This document shows, in pieces, positions 1-13,300 of a stretch of 64,000 nt of DNA. The DNA comes from Aquila chrysaetos chrysaetos (taxonomy: Eukaryota; Chordata; Aves; Accipitriformes; Accipitridae): the NCBI RefSeq assembly GCF_900496995.4, contig NC_044029.1, positions 16,740,001-16,804,000 of the forward strand, in the 5' to 3' direction. Under the pieces are notes generated by a model, which was not told the DNA's origin, made no database searches, and worked only from the letters and a program-made list of their open reading frames with translations. Position 1 is the first letter of the stretch. Every line of letters starts with the position of its first letter. The position numbers and the translations under genes are program-made.

Positions 1-3000
1 ATTGAGGTTGAAAATTCCTGGAAAGCCATGACAATATTCAGCATTCATGATTACACAGACAGACATATTTCATGAAAATTGCATAGGCTTTTAATACAGG
101 ATTATGAATGAGCTCTAATGTTGAAATTATATTAGATTGAATTTCAGAACGTATTTAACATATTTCCATACAGCAACCTTGGGATGTCTTTTCAATAACA
201 GTGATTATTACGGGCAGGCTGTTTTTTATGAAAACATTTGTTCAGGGTGGACAAGGCTTCCTGAAAAATGTTGTACATCTTTATGGCTGACATTTTAGTT
301 GTTTTGAATTAACTTTTTTCACAGCCAGAATGAAACATTTCACCATATAATTCTTCATGCATGTCTTCAAACAAACCTGGAGACTTTGCCGTGGATTTTC
401 TAAACTGTAATACAATCTCGGGCACGAAAACACTTTGTGAGCTCGAGGTGAGCATTTTGTCCCAAGTTATCCTGTTACTCTCAAAATATAAACATTCTTA
501 GCTAACGTCTGTGTTTTAAAAGCAGTGGTTGCCTCAGCTGATTTGAAGGCATCCCTGAGTATCATCTTGTAAACAATCCCAGGCTCACTCTCCTGCAGAC
601 CTCCTGCAGCTGACTGCCCGGCCCACGGATCTTGAGAAGGACAAGCTGTTTGATTGAGCAGAATCAAGTTCAGATTTTTCTTTGCATAATGGCAAACACA
701 TTGAGATTACGCACCGCCCATTTCCAGTGTATGGAAAGCAGAAGTCGGCAACTCACCTTTGGGATCTGCCCATACGAGCAGTTCCCCGCCTGTCCTCATG
801 GCGCGGCTCGAGGATGGTCCCCAGGACCGGTGGCTCAGCTCTGCCATTTTGCCCTTTTTTCCTTCCTTAGAGAAAGCAGCCGAGTTCATATTCCTTTTTC
901 TGGAACATCAGTGGTTTAAAATGTAGTTAATTCGGAAACGTATCTACTAGTTAAGGCTCAAGGTAACGGAGCGTACCTTTGGCAATTTATGTGGTTCTCT
1001 CCCGGGGTTGCTGGACTTGCTTCTCCAGATTCACTCGCTGCCATTAAGAGTACGTGGACTATCGCATTACATTGATGCTGCATCCTATTTTCCTCTCATT
1101 CACATTGGTGTCATTCGGAAGTAACACCACAGAACACACTTAGGTTTTACCAGTGTGAGGCACTGAAAGGCCTTCCCTCAGTCATTAGCAAGTTTGATAG
1201 CTCTCATTAGTTTAGTTCAGTCATTGGAGAAAAGAGAGGTGTGTTTCCTACACTGGTGGCATAAACGCCCCCCTCACTTTTACACTGCTGGAAGAAATGT
1301 GTATTTTCAGGGCTAAAACAGTAATCCATTCACAGTACTCTTCTAAAACTGACCCTATTTTACTCACCTCTCTTAAATGGTCAAAACTGTGTAACTGGAT
1401 GCCACAGGCTCTATACTCCTAACACCTAATAGAGATTCTTTGAAGGGATGTTTTGAAGACATTTGAAATAGGAAGCTCTGTGCCCTATCCTCACTGCTGT
1501 TGTGAAACTCTAGGTAAGTCCACATAGATGGGGATTTTTATTGCAGTTTAACATTTCTAAACACCATTTTGCTGGTTAAGAATGGGCTGAATCATCTAAA
1601 ATTGACTTTTATTCTTGCCCTCTAACTTGACCCACAGAATATATCTTCTAATTAAATGTCAACAGGAAACAAATGTCTTCACAGAAGGAAAGTAGTTACC
1701 TATGGCAATTTTGGTTTGTGGTGAAAAAGCAAGGATGAAAAAAAATCCACATACAGAAAGTCACAGACATTTTTAAGCAGTGTTATAAACTCATGCATGG
1801 CCACCCAGCTAGGGATGGAAATGGCTGGAGACACGTGGTTTCTCCAGAGGAGATTCTAGGAGACCTTGCCTTTTCAGCTGAGCTGTCCGTGGGTATGACA
1901 AGCCCTGTACTCTTAGAAAGAGCGGGCTTGGCCAGTTAGCAAGAAGAAGCAAAGCTATGCATCCTGCTCGATCAGCTTCAGCCCTGCTGTACAATTCAGA
2001 AGGGAAGCAAAACTGTATATAAAAGTGCTTCCATATCTACTAATAGTAGGAACATCTCACACGGGTTTTTTTTCTTGCCACTCTGTATCAACTTCTCAAA
2101 GATTCATTTCTTCTGTTTTTCCACTAATGACCTAGAAGGAAACCTGGCTTGTAGAAATCTCTATAGCCTGAATAGTTGACCCAACTGAGAGATGAAATAA
2201 AATACCCAAAGGGAAGAGGAAAACCTACCATCCCACTTGGCATCTGGGTGTAGGAAAAGTGCAGCTCCACTATGACCTAAACGCTTTTAGATATAACCCA
2301 CTACTGGGCACTGTCTCAGCCTTTCAAGAAATCACTTTCCACTGTAAACACTGACTGCAGTCAATGCAAAATATTTATTCCTCTCATCTGAGGATCTCCC
2401 ACATGCTTTGAGGTATTTGAGTTCATAAGTGAGAATACCAAATATTATTCCTGTTGCATGTACGTCAGTCAGTTCTTGGACGCTCTCCCTCTATGTCATG
2501 GTGTCAGTAAGGATGAGTGAAGCTGCCCTTTGGCCAGACTGCTGTTTGGTTTAAAACGCTAGATTTGGGTGTTGCTAAAACCACCTCCCACCACTGCTGT
2601 CCTTGTTTTCCAAAGTAAACAGCCTCTGGCGTCTTGTGACCTGAACAGCCCCAAGTGTCTGACCTTGAAAAACAAAAAATATTTTATTTGAAAAGAAAAA
2701 TCTGCAGTCTAAATGATTTGGGGCTCTGCTTTCCTTCCTCAGCAGGATTCTGGAATGCCCAGACTTTGGTAGGAGCTGCCTACACGCCACAGACATACAT
2801 GGGACCATATTTGCCCTCTAATGATATATTAGGCAATGGTTTTGAGTTGGCAGACTACTAAAAACCCTAGCCAAACAAAGATAAAATTGTAATTTATCAA
2901 CAGAGAATAGTGAATTCATGGTCACTGGTGACTGCTGGGACTGGTGGTAGCCCACAAAGCTGACATTGACAACATGGAGACAACAAATTCTAGGGACTGC

Positions 3001-3483
3001 TTAGAATTTTCTCAGCTTCAGAAAAAAACCTGTTCGGATTTTTTTTTCTCCCTAGAAATTGTTAAAACTAGGAACAAGATAAAATTATCACCTTTCTCAA
3101 AATCCTGTACAACAGGGCTGAAGCAGCAAGGGTATATGAATGCACTGTGACTGCAAGTATCCTCTGCAGCACGTAAACGAAGGTGTGAACACGGAGAAGT
3201 AATCGTGCATGCAGGGATGCAGCTGGGGGACTGTCTCACTGAGGGATCAGCAGCACTCTGCTTCAGCTGGTACAGACCTTTGTTCTGAGAATTTGCTTGA
3301 CCATTTTTAGGATTCCTATTGTCTGTACTAGTTATTGGAGGAGGAGGATTTTTCCAAAGGCATCCTATTTCCACAGAAAGTTTTCAATGAATCTTGAAAA
3401 TATTTTATCTCAGGTATGTTGAGGAATCTTTCTCAGTTGACCTTAGTCCCTTCCATCCCCTCAGATTTATAGTAGCGTTGTTT

Positions 3484-3538
3484 CACTGAAGTCAGTGGTG
3501 TCACACAGATACTGGAACAAAGTTAAGAATTCAGACCC
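3484..3538 (+). repeat. Possible old short interspersed repeat
   Basis: The string CACTGAAGTCAGTGGTGTCA followed by a CTGG and ending in AGAATTCAGACCC resembles an old, degraded short repeat common in birds, turtles and crocodilians, whose copies centre on TGAAGTCAATGG and end in CAGAATxxGGCCC. I recognise the pattern from memory and cannot assign a family name. Confidence 0.35.
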
Positions 3539-6305
3539 ATTTTTACAGGGTTTCACAAGCCTGTGTTATTTTAATGGTCCTGAGTTAAGTGTGCTCTCAC
3601 AGTGCCATGGTGGAAATCCATCTAATTTAAGACGAATGGGAGGGGCAAATAGCAAGGGGCAAAATGCAAATTCCTCTTTCCCCTTCTGCACCTTCCAGCT
3701 ACCCTTCCACCTCCTGACTGCTCTCTGGATAGCACTGACTGCTCCTACAGCGAGAATTCAATCTCCTCACCAGCTGCAGCATCACCGAGGCTCTCAGGGA
3801 TACTGCCACAGTGATTTCTGTGAACCGGTACCAGCACCAACTAATTTCACAAAAACACAGTGAACAGCTAAGAAATCACCAGGGATGCTGGCTGTTACAG
3901 ACCCAGGCCAAATGTGAAGTGGTGTTCTGGAGGTGAAAGGATCTCTACGCCATTACAGACCTTCTAAGTTTCCTAGTCCCAGGGGTGTACTTTCATGGGA
4001 AGAAAAACCTGTTTCAGATCACACCAGATATTTTCTGCACTGCCCAGCAGTTATACCTGAGGATGTTCTCCAGATGTTCGTGTTTGTATGAAACATACAA
4101 TAATAAAGTTGTAAACTGGAGGAGACAATACCCAGACTGCAAGAAGAAGGGCTTTAGGGCAGCCTGGAAAAACATGAAAATTAACTAGCCCACACACAAA
4201 ATCAACTTGTCCACTTTAATAGGACGATAAAGACGTATTTTATTTGCTTTTCCAGAGAACTGCTACTTTTCCCAGCAAGTGGGCACACACGATTTGTCAC
4301 AGTTCTTATATTGCCAGTACATCTTCCACCTGGGCAGACAAGAAGTGAGAATTACGGGGTCTAGGACAAGGTGAAGCCGCAGTCCAGACAGTTTTTAGGC
4401 TACAGTGAAAAGAAAATAATAATATACCATCTGGAATGCCAGCTATTGAAAAAAGAAAGAGAAGAAAATCCTTGCAGCAACTGAAAATGGAGGGGATGGA
4501 AACAGATCTGTTGCATTAGGGCAGTAAAATTTCCTGGCTAAAAGAAGTTAGACCGCAGGTATCATCTGTACTGAAACTATAAAGAGCACCAAATCAGAAT
4601 GCGCTGGCGAAGACATCTGCAGAGTGAAATGTCTTCAGTGTTTGCAAGCTGTCTAAGCAGAGGTGAATAAAACAGGAGTTTGAAACTGGAAGCCTTTTCT
4701 CTTTTCTTTTCTGGAACCGCTTCTCTTTTTCTGCTGGCCTATGTTGGCTACACGAAAGGTCTGAGAAGTCTGGCTACAAGTCCTAGGAGGTCTCTGGGGA
4801 AGGTTTCCGAGTGTACTATTCCTGCTTAATTTGGGCTGCTCAAGCAGGTCCTGATCCCAAAAACATGTGGACATAACTGAGACCTTTTTGCTTAGTGCAT
4901 TTAATATTACACCGGTGGCCTGTATAAGGATTTCAGAACATCACGTGCCTACGCTGCTCCGAGTTCGGCTATTTCAGTGACTTCACTGATTGGGGTGCGT
5001 TTGGAAGCATTATCTCACTTTTTTTTAAAAAAGTGACTGTAAAAATAATACAGTTGCTGACTTCTGTCATGGCTTTGATCTGAAAAGTGTAGTCAGGCCC
5101 TGTGGTCTATGCCTTCTCTTTGTGACAAAGTGGGAGCAAGCCAGACTGGAATGCAGCTCTTCACATACGCAGGATTAAACATTTTTGCAGGTTTTTTGTG
5201 GGACCTGTAGGTGGCCTCATTTTAATAGTCAATAAAACAAGAACTATTAGTTCAGTTTGCCAATGAGCTGAGCAACATTTTGTCTTCTTCTACTGAATTT
5301 GGAAGCTGATGAATTTGCTTCTAGTGCCACTGAATACTCTCCCATTTGTTCTGTAAACAAGTGGGTATAGAGCATACTGATTTTAATTTGGAAAGTGCAA
5401 ACATCTGTTTTGTTTTCATCCTTAAATTCCTTCAAGAATGGGAAGAGAGAGGGCATGATTTTGAAACTCTTGCGTTAGGACCAGAAAAGTAGCCCGTATC
5501 ATGTATTTTGCTTACCCTCCCAGACCACGAGTGAAGGAGCAGAGAGGACTGCTGGCCATGCACTGATGTTAACCACAGACATTTTGTAACACACTGAACA
5601 GTAAGAAAAATTAATATACATCACATATTCTGTTAGACAAGGCCTAACCTCATGGCTTAGGAAATTCAGTTGGGTAAACAGACTGCAAAACAAGGCTAAG
5701 TGAATTAGGACTGACACCTTTCAGTACAATCAATAGAGTACCAACATCCACATCCACGCTTGGTATCATGTCTGTGACAATGCGTTCTTCAGTGTCACCC
5801 CAACAGAAATGCTGACTTATGATGTTGTCTTATTTAACTGAGCCATTTTTGGGGTGAGGAAGAAGAGGAAATACAACGGAGCTTCGCTAGTGCCACAGAA
5901 AGCTCCACCTTTGTCAGCTGTTGAGAGGGCAATAAGGTCTCATGCCTCGCGCTGGTACATTGGGCAGGTCCCATCCAGTGGGTCATTATTATCACTATCT
6001 TGTGTTGGGCCACCGGAGGCAAGTTGTGCACTTCAGTTTTATCTTGCCTTTTATCCTGAGAGATGACAGAGCCTTCAGACACCACTTACCTGCGAATACA
6101 AATAAGAGGCCAATGCATTACTTCACAACAAGCTCCCTCTCCTTTCTTGGAGCGATGTCTTTGCCGCATAAATCCAGATGTCAGCCTACCACCATCCACG
6201 TGGGCAATAAATGCTATAGCCACTGTGCTAAGGCCCCAGTTTTAACCAGTTCACATAACACACTGTATTTTTTTTAATGTATGAGAGCTGACAGAGCTTG
6301 TGAAA

Positions 6306-6352
6306 AAGGCTTATGGTTAAGCCTTATATGGTTTCATATATGAAAGCCATAT
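6306..6352. repeat. Two adjacent inverted repeats (hairpins)
   Basis: The first hairpin (6306-6325) has a perfect 8-bp stem, AAGGCTTA / TAAGCCTT, around the loop TGGT. It is followed with no gap by a near-perfect palindrome (6326-6352) centred on CATATATG, broken only by one extra base. Together they could form a double stem-loop or mark the end of a decayed DNA transposon. No function can be assigned. Confidence 0.7.
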
Positions 6353-6399
6353 AGCTACAACAAGAAGAGAATCACAAAGCGGTTTGTTAACTGGCTTCG

Positions 6400-6760
6400 T
6401 GTCGCTGATCCTGCTGCCACTGCCTCTCCCACCCTGTGGCCAGGGCACCCTGGGGGACAGCAGGAGCAGCAGGGAGAGCGTCTCTTACTAGAAATTTCCC
6501 TGGTTTTGAAGCAGTGGGGTGCACAAGTGTCTCAGGCACAATTGCATGCCATGCATTGCAAAACTCAGCCTGCCTTGAGCTGGACTGGAGCGCAGCGCCG
6601 TCCCCCATCTCTGCTGCCCGGCCAGCAGCAGCAAGAGGACCTCACGCCGCCGAAGATGCGCCTTAGCACAGCACCGCTGGGTGCTGACGGACTGCCCGGG
6701 TCATGCTGGGAGCGGAGGGCAAAGCCACCACGGGGCGTCGAGCCCTGCATCTCATTTTAG
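6400..6760. other. GC-rich patch in the 3' flank
   Basis: GC content rises clearly above the neighbours, with some CpG dinucleotides (around 6590-6740) but far fewer than in the two intronic islands. Short open frames on both strands here follow from the composition. It could be an enhancer or a weak CpG island; nothing more can be said. Confidence 0.4.
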
Positions 6761-7563
6761 TGAGTACCAGTCAGTCCCTCATTTCAGAAATATCAAACTA
6801 TTACAGTTCTGAGAGGGAACTACAGTGGATGGGTGGGAGGCAGAGGGCTACAAGGGATTAATTTTTGGACTAACAGGGATTGTACTAAACTTGTAAACAA
6901 GTCTTCAGTGTGTCATCCGTCCTAGGACACTCTGCAATGTTTGAGACCAATTGGCAAGCGAATTAATTTTGATGTAACTCCCTGGTTCCCACAAACACGA
7001 ACATGGAAGCTGGTTTGAAAATAGCCTGCAACTTCTTCCCCTCCATCGCACTAATCTTTTAAAACCCACTGCAGAGCTGATCTACTGAGCGGCATTAACC
7101 TGCTGCCTGTGGGGCATTCCAAACCTGCATCCTTGGAGATGAAACCTTGACAGAAACCAACTTTCCAGCCAGGTTACTCCACTGCAGACTGAGCCTGGGC
7201 ACTGCAGGTCTCCTATGGCATGCCTGCGACTCACCACATCCCACACCGCATCTTTTGGAAGTGGCCAAAACTTCTGCTAAGTAAAAGTTGAGCCTTTCTC
7301 TAAACATTTCCCCTCTCTATTGGGCTTGGGTGCTTGCGATACTCTCTCTAAAGCAGGTAAGTGCAAGGACACCTGGTACCTTGCAGTGCTGTGCCCCTGC
7401 CAGAAACCTGCTGGAGATAAAGTGCTGGATATATAATATTCACAGTAAGTTAAGGGAAAGCAAAGTAAAAGCAGTTCCCCAAGCCATGCTGCAGCTAGGG
7501 GCGCAAAAACCTGATATAAGAACAGATAAATAAGGAAGCAGAACAGAACTATTTATAAAGAAA

Positions 7564-7569
7564 TTTATT
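7564..7569 (-). terminator. MSRB3: Candidate distal poly(A) signal of MSRB3
   Basis: The plus strand reads TTTATT, which is AATAAA in the sense of MSRB3. T-rich sequence follows in the transcript about 15-45 nt further on. It is the last good hexamer I noticed before the more GC-rich flank. The hexamer is common by chance in AT-rich DNA, hence the modest confidence. Confidence 0.4.
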
Positions 7570-7705
7570 TTATATTTGTGTACAACAAATATATGAAAAC
7601 AAATTTAATTTGAAAAATGTATATTTGATTTCTTAAAAGTATTGAACCCTCTTAAGGAAAGGTCTTAGTTATTAAAAAGGTACCGAAGGCTAAAATTATA
7701 CTTGG

Positions 7706-7788
7706 ATAATATATGTGTGTGTACATATATATATATAAAAAACCTGTGCAATTTTATATATATATATATATATATAGTATATATAAAT
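7706..7788. repeat. (TA)n / (TG)n microsatellite
   Basis: Two runs of alternating TA, one preceded by a short TG run, are separated by about 20 bases of ordinary sequence. They lie inside the probable MSRB3 3' UTR, where length changes could affect RNA folding. Confidence 0.9.
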
Positions 7789-8810
7789 AACGTGTGACTT
7801 ACATGATATTTTAAGGTATGCTATTTAAACATCTGAGTAACAATAGAGATATAAAATATAGTTTGCTATTTCTACACAGTTTGCATTCAGTTTTTATAAG
7901 CATCTAGACAGTGCAAAATTTAAACATACAGAAATATTCTCCTATTATTCTATACATTGTGCTCAGCTCCCAAGTTTCCTCTGTCATGATCATAACCAGA
8001 CTGAACCAAATTTGGAGGGTTCAATACTAGCCCTTACTAGCATCTTCCAAGAGCAATAAAAGGAAATCTGTCTTACCTTGCACTGCACTGTGGTATAGTT
8101 TGCGCACAAGCGAGAACAATGCGTTTCCTATGTTAAATGGTCTAACTCCCAGAGATCACATACACCTCACCATATTGACTCATTTCATTGCACTCCATAT
8201 CCTGCAAAAATAAATCTCCTCTAGGACAGCATACATTACTGCGTACTGAAGTTTAAGCAATATATTTCTTTAACATAAGGCAGGAATATACTGAAATTTG
8301 ATAACACTTAAATCCAACAGCAATCTGGAATTAAACCACATTTATGTACCACATTTTTATAGATGCTGCCTTTTTTATGTTTATGTCAGAAAATGTGGTA
8401 GAGAAAACCTACTTTTCTTTAAATAAAAGCAAGGGATAAAAGCAGTCCTTCTAGAAGAAATTGCTAAAAAACAATGGGACCAAGAGAAACTTGACTGCCT
8501 TGAAACACCAAAAGTCAGTCTGCACAACCTTTCCTGCAGCCGATGAGCAATTCCTTGTGTGACACCTGGGGGAATACTCATGTGAGTAGGTGCTCGCTAC
8601 AGCAGAGCCTGAGTGTTTTAGCTCTAAATATTTATCATCCCTATTTGCATCTATTCGATGTTAACGTTTTGTATGCTTTTTTCATGTCTTTCTTATGTTG
8701 CTAAAACAAGGCAATTCTGACCATTCTGTATGCTTTTACAGTAGCTATATTTTAACTGAAGGATGTTTGTACTTTAGATAATATGTTTATTATCACTGAT
8801 ATAAAAACCT

Positions 8811-8870
8811 CAATCCTGCTTCCATAAAAATCAGTGGTTGCTTTGCTCCTGGTCGAAATAAAATTGGATC
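8811..8870 (+). repeat. Possible old short interspersed repeat
   Basis: CAATCCTGCTTCCATAAAAA followed by TCAGTGG and TTTGCTCCTGG resembles a decayed copy of the short repeat family of sauropsids that reads CAATCCTGCTCCCATTGAAG. The match is partial and judged by eye. Confidence 0.3.
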
Positions 8871-8911
8871 CAAATATGTTAGTCACAAAGTTTGCTAATA
8901 AAAGTAAATAC

Positions 8912-8917
8912 TTTATT
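8912..8917 (-). terminator. MSRB3: Candidate proximal poly(A) signal of MSRB3
   Basis: A second AATAAA in MSRB3 sense lies about 1.26 kb after the stop codon. It could give a shorter mRNA isoform. Evidence is the hexamer and position only. Confidence 0.25.
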
Positions 8918-10175
8918 CATTAAGTCTCTCAATGCTTAAAGGCAAAGTGGTGTTAGCAAATACTGTATAGTATAGCTTAAAGAACAGTATTATGCACAAC
9001 TCCAGACATATTATTATTCAACAAAATCTAAAAGCAGCTGTGAAAAACACCTTATAGGACAGAAAATCTTGCTGCATGAAAATTTCTGAAGCTCTGACAG
9101 GCTTTTTTCAAATTCATTTCTTAAACCAACCCCCTCACTCATGTCCTACACCGCAACTGCACAAATTAAAGGCTGTGGCCTTGTAGGCAGTATGCATCCA
9201 GACCAGCTAATCTTTAAAATTGGATACTTCAGGAGGGTCTCCCTCTTCCTGCTGCCACATTCAATCCTAAACTCCCTTAAAGCAGAAACTGTTGTGTTTC
9301 TGAATCTTTGTAGTAACCAACAAGATAAAGAGCCCAGTGTCATCCCTCATCTACTTCACTTCTCAAGTTTATCTCTGCACTTGTCCATATAATTACCCCC
9401 TGCAGATTTCAACTTTAATTCAGATTTGAGTTACAGTTGCTGAACAGGCCTCACAAAAAGACAAAGCCTCATTAGTAGCCCACAGAAGTGAGCCTTACTA
9501 GTTAAAACCTTGATTTAAATACTAAACAAAGGGGAAAAATAGATGCTGAGACAATGTTTACATCCTTTCAACCACACCCTTGAAATTTTGGCAGTAAATT
9601 AGCCAAAGGATGGGCTTTACATCTCATCCATCTCTCTCAGTTGGGAAGGAACAGCCATAACTACAAGTTTTTGCAGGGTGCGGCTGATGCTGGGAGATGG
9701 CTGAATACATATGACCAAAGGCTGCATGCCTCGCAAGTCAGAACAAAGCAGAGATGTGCTAGGAATTCAGGATTTTCTTATGCCCACAAGTTTCCTATAG
9801 ACTGGAGATAAACACAAGTCCCGTCTCCCACACAGAAAGGAATAGTGTTCAAACCTAGAGTAACACAGCACTAAGAGGAAACTAATAACTAATCATGCCA
9901 AAGCCTCTCAATTTAAGGATTCCCCAAAGCAATCTCAAAGAAAAGAAAGGAAAAGAAAACCTGTGGAGTCAGTCAACACATTTTTCAATCCAATTATATA
10001 GTAAATGCACTGGCAGGCAAGGCCTCAGTTCCGAAAAGGTGAGGAATAGGAAGGATGGTGCAAAATGCTTTCATACATTTAAACATTCTTAGGATGTAAG
10101 AGAGCAGGCAACTTAGAAAACATTCCTTGTAAGCTGTGTGGGATCGGCGCAGTTTTCCGCAGGCTTTGTTTCATC

Positions 10176-10340
10176 CTACAGCTCGGCTTTGCCTGTTTGG
10201 GCAGGACTGGCGTTACCGCTGCCTTCTCCGGCGTTGTTTTTGTCTGCTGGCTTGAAAGATAACGAAGCAGAGTTTGTGCAGTACCGTTTGCCAGTTGGGC
10301 GAGGTCCATCATCAAAAATATGCCCCAGGTGAGCACCACA
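10176..10340 (-). CDS. MSRB3: MSRB3 last coding exon: active site and KAEL tail
   Basis: The exon starts with the Cys of [20 protein letters not shown] and encodes 54 residues before a TAG stop at 10176-10178. CGAH completes the second zinc CxxC pair; HLGH and FDDGP belong to the active-site region; the Cys in RYCTNSASL aligns with the catalytic cysteine (selenocysteine in MSRB1). The tail is rich in small and charged residues and ends in KAEL, a KDEL-like ER-retention signal known for the ER form of MSRB3. The acceptor on the minus strand is tttcag. No frameshift or stop breaks the domain. The tail differs most from the human one I recall ([13 protein letters not shown] here), as expected for a linker. 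Confidence 0.97.
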   Translation of the reverse strand, partial: CGAHLGHIFDDGPRPTGKRYCTNSASLSFKPADKNNAGEGSGNASPAQTGKAEL

Positions 10341-13300
10341 CTGAAACAAAACACAATAGAGTATCACTGTGTCTCTGTGCAGCTTGACGGCATCACCGTG
10401 GTGTTAAGCAATGACTAGCAGCCGCTTCCAAGGAAGCACACTGGTGCCTGCATCTCCCTTTCAAGTGGGATTTACAACCTACTTTTATTTGCAAGAGTGA
10501 TCCAGGGAGATGATCTTCTGAGATACCACAGGCACCTAAGACTTCAAGCCCAAACTTCCTGGGTGTTTCCCATTGTGCCACTGCGTATGTTTGGTTGGGC
10601 TCCTATTTCTGAGAAGCCGCCTGTCTCTGCAATGATGTCATGGCAGGAGTTCAGTTAAAAACACAGTGGTGAGGGCAGCACTGCCCACGTTTCACTTACT
10701 GCTGGAAGGATAGCTGTGTAAGAAAGGGGCAGCCTGAGCTTTGGGCTCTCCTCAGCCTGCAGCCATCTGTTATGCCCCTCGGTAAGAAAACACTAAACCC
10801 CTTGGTCATCCTGACAAGGACCTAAAGCAGTGAAGATACTCTTTGGAGTATGCCCTCATACTCATTTTTTTTAACTTCCACATCCTGGCGTTCTTCTGAG
10901 CATCAGGGTCCTTCTGGGTACACCTCTGCTCCTCGCCCCTGCAGGGGATGGAGCTCATCCACTACTCATCTCATACTACTTTCTGTAGTATATAGGAGAT
11001 AGGGACAGGATACTGAAAAAGACCTGTAGTGAACTTATGTAAAATACTTCTGAATGAATAATCTTTAGCTGGGAGCAATTATAAATAGAAATGCTGATGA
11101 ATTTGCTTTTTGTAAGGAATATGAAACTACAGATGGTGTGTTGACACTTTTGTTTTGTATGAATCAGCCTCAGATACTCACAGTGGTATTCACGGTGAAC
11201 ACTACTGCGCCTGTGTGTAAGAAAGGTACCAGTCCCTTGCTTTACGGAAGAGTACAATATTTTGAAGAAGCTGATCCAGTTGATCCTTATTCAAAAATTA
11301 GGATTACTGTCACTGCACATTATGGTTGACAACTTATCTGGATAATAAGAACTTCTTGTAATTAGTCACTTAAATTCCACAAGTTCATTTTTACAGCCTG
11401 CCATGAGAAATACAAAAATAAAACCTTGCACTGGAGAAATATTTATCTTTAACAGGAAAGTCATGCTGCTTTACCAAAGAGCCTTGGCTTTTCAAGTCAA
11501 TAGCTGATCGCAGTGAGAGCCGGAATGATGTAACTGAGATCACACAGCTGCTCGTGGGCTCACAGTCAGACAGCCAAAATTAAAGAGTGCAAATTATTCT
11601 TAACATTTAATTAATTCATAGTGTCCCAAATACATAGAGGCAATACTGATTATTCCGAGCCGTGAATGAGTTAGTGACGGCAAATCTCTACCCTGCAGTT
11701 AATGTGTTGCTAATGTTCTCCTGCTGTTACGGCCCTTAATTCACCAAAGCAGTAGGGAGGGTGTCTGCAGAAGCAGGTAAAGTCTTGGCTGGCTTCAGGC
11801 TAAACTCTCTCAACAGACTGAAAGGCTCTCACACCAGCTAGAAGTGACAGAAACTCTTCTCGTTTAATGACAGCTGAAACAACAACTCTCACTGACTCCG
11901 GGCGCAGGGCAGGCAGGCATGTGAAGCCCCAGCGCTCAAACCCGTCGGTCCCATCCAGGCAGCCACATCCCAGGGCAGGCTGCCGGCTCCTGCAGAAGAG
12001 TCGCTGGAACAGCCACGGCAGCCCAGTAAGGACCCCAATAACAAATTCTAGCCCGTGGTATCAGCAGGATGAGCTCCCAGAGGCAATGGGAAAAGGCATG
12101 GATGAGTTGGGGTAAGCAGCAGTGGCTCGGCTTTGTAAGGAAGGAAGACAAAACATGGCAAGTAAGGAGAAGGGAAGGGAAAGTTGCATGGGAACTAGAG
12201 AAGACAAAGCTTCAGGTCTTGTTCCTGAGAGATTGCTGTCTTGCCACCCCTTCCTCCATTCTCCACTGCTTACTTAATTTCACTTCCCTTAGATTGAAGG
12301 CCTTTTCTAGGCAGTTTGGGCAGAAAACCTGAGCTGTTTCTCAGAGTGGGGTCTCTCACAATGAGGCATTTCACCTGATTATAAAGCTTTTCCATACCTT
12401 GGGAGAAAAAAAATCTTAAAAAACTTAAGTGTCCCACAGAGAGTATTTTTCTAAATGTTCAGCATCCTAATTAAATCATCTCATCTCAACTAAGAATGTT
12501 TCAAAACCTCCTGGCTAGAAGTGTTAAACAGATCTTTTCCAGATTAACATTTAACCAAAGATAAATCATTCCTTCTCCACTGGACAGAAACAGAACAAGA
12601 GAAACCGTAGAGAGAAACAGTCTGCAGGAGCAATATACTCACATACAGACTACAAAGACAATCTATCAAAAAGGTTTTCCTCACAAAACCTGAGAAGCTG
12701 CATGAGAGTTCAAGGTAGTCTCATTACACCTTCTTGTGATGGCAGAATCAGACCAGGATTGGATTACTGCAAAATTTGTTACCTTTTGAGATTACCCCTC
12801 ACGAAAAATTTATGTGGCGATTCTCTCTGCAGAGGACTCTATAACTCATCTGCCCTGAAAAGAAACGTAATTCAATCCTCTGTATCACAGTATGAGAGAC
12901 CTGGCCCTCAGCTGAGAGTACAAAGGATGAATTGATTTTACTGTCCTCCACACACATAATAGGTACCGACCATTTTTCTAGGATGTATATACATGTCTGC
13001 AAAGCATCCCAAAAAGAAACAATCATCGTTGCGGCCTTGCACATACATATATTGGGCAGAATGCACTGGGACAGTGAAATGGTTAGAGTAAAGCATTTGA
13101 AGTATGTGTTTGGGAGCAGGAAAGGGGGGGGTCACTGCTAACTGTCAGTATGCTTGGATCTCCCAAGCCTCCTGGTTCTAATATGCTGCTGGGAGGCATG
13201 GAAAGCAGCTTGCAGTCAGCTGCTGTAGCCGAGTCCAAGATATCAATGTGCAAACAGTACTTCTGTGACTACAGAATTTTATTGATTTGTACAGGTACAA

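Larger units (their letters stand above)
1..7544. other. Non-coding flank downstream of MSRB3
   Basis: I see no exon or recognisable gene here. Open frames are short (up to about 120 codons), on both strands, with no family resemblance. The stretch holds a possible old short repeat near 3484-3538, back-to-back hairpins at 6306-6352 and a GC-rich patch at about 6400-6760. In mammals the next gene downstream of MSRB3 is HMGA2, but no HMGA2 exon is visible here. Confidence 0.6.
7545..10175 (-). other. MSRB3: Probable MSRB3 3' UTR
   Basis: This is the non-coding continuation of the last exon. It becomes AT-rich toward its low end, as long vertebrate 3' UTRs often do, and contains a (TA)n microsatellite. 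An AATAAA on the minus strand lies at 7564-7569, followed in the transcript by a T-rich stretch that could act as downstream element. Another AATAAA at 8912-8917 could give a shorter 3' UTR. The end point is inferred; RNA evidence would be needed to fix it. Confidence 0.5.
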
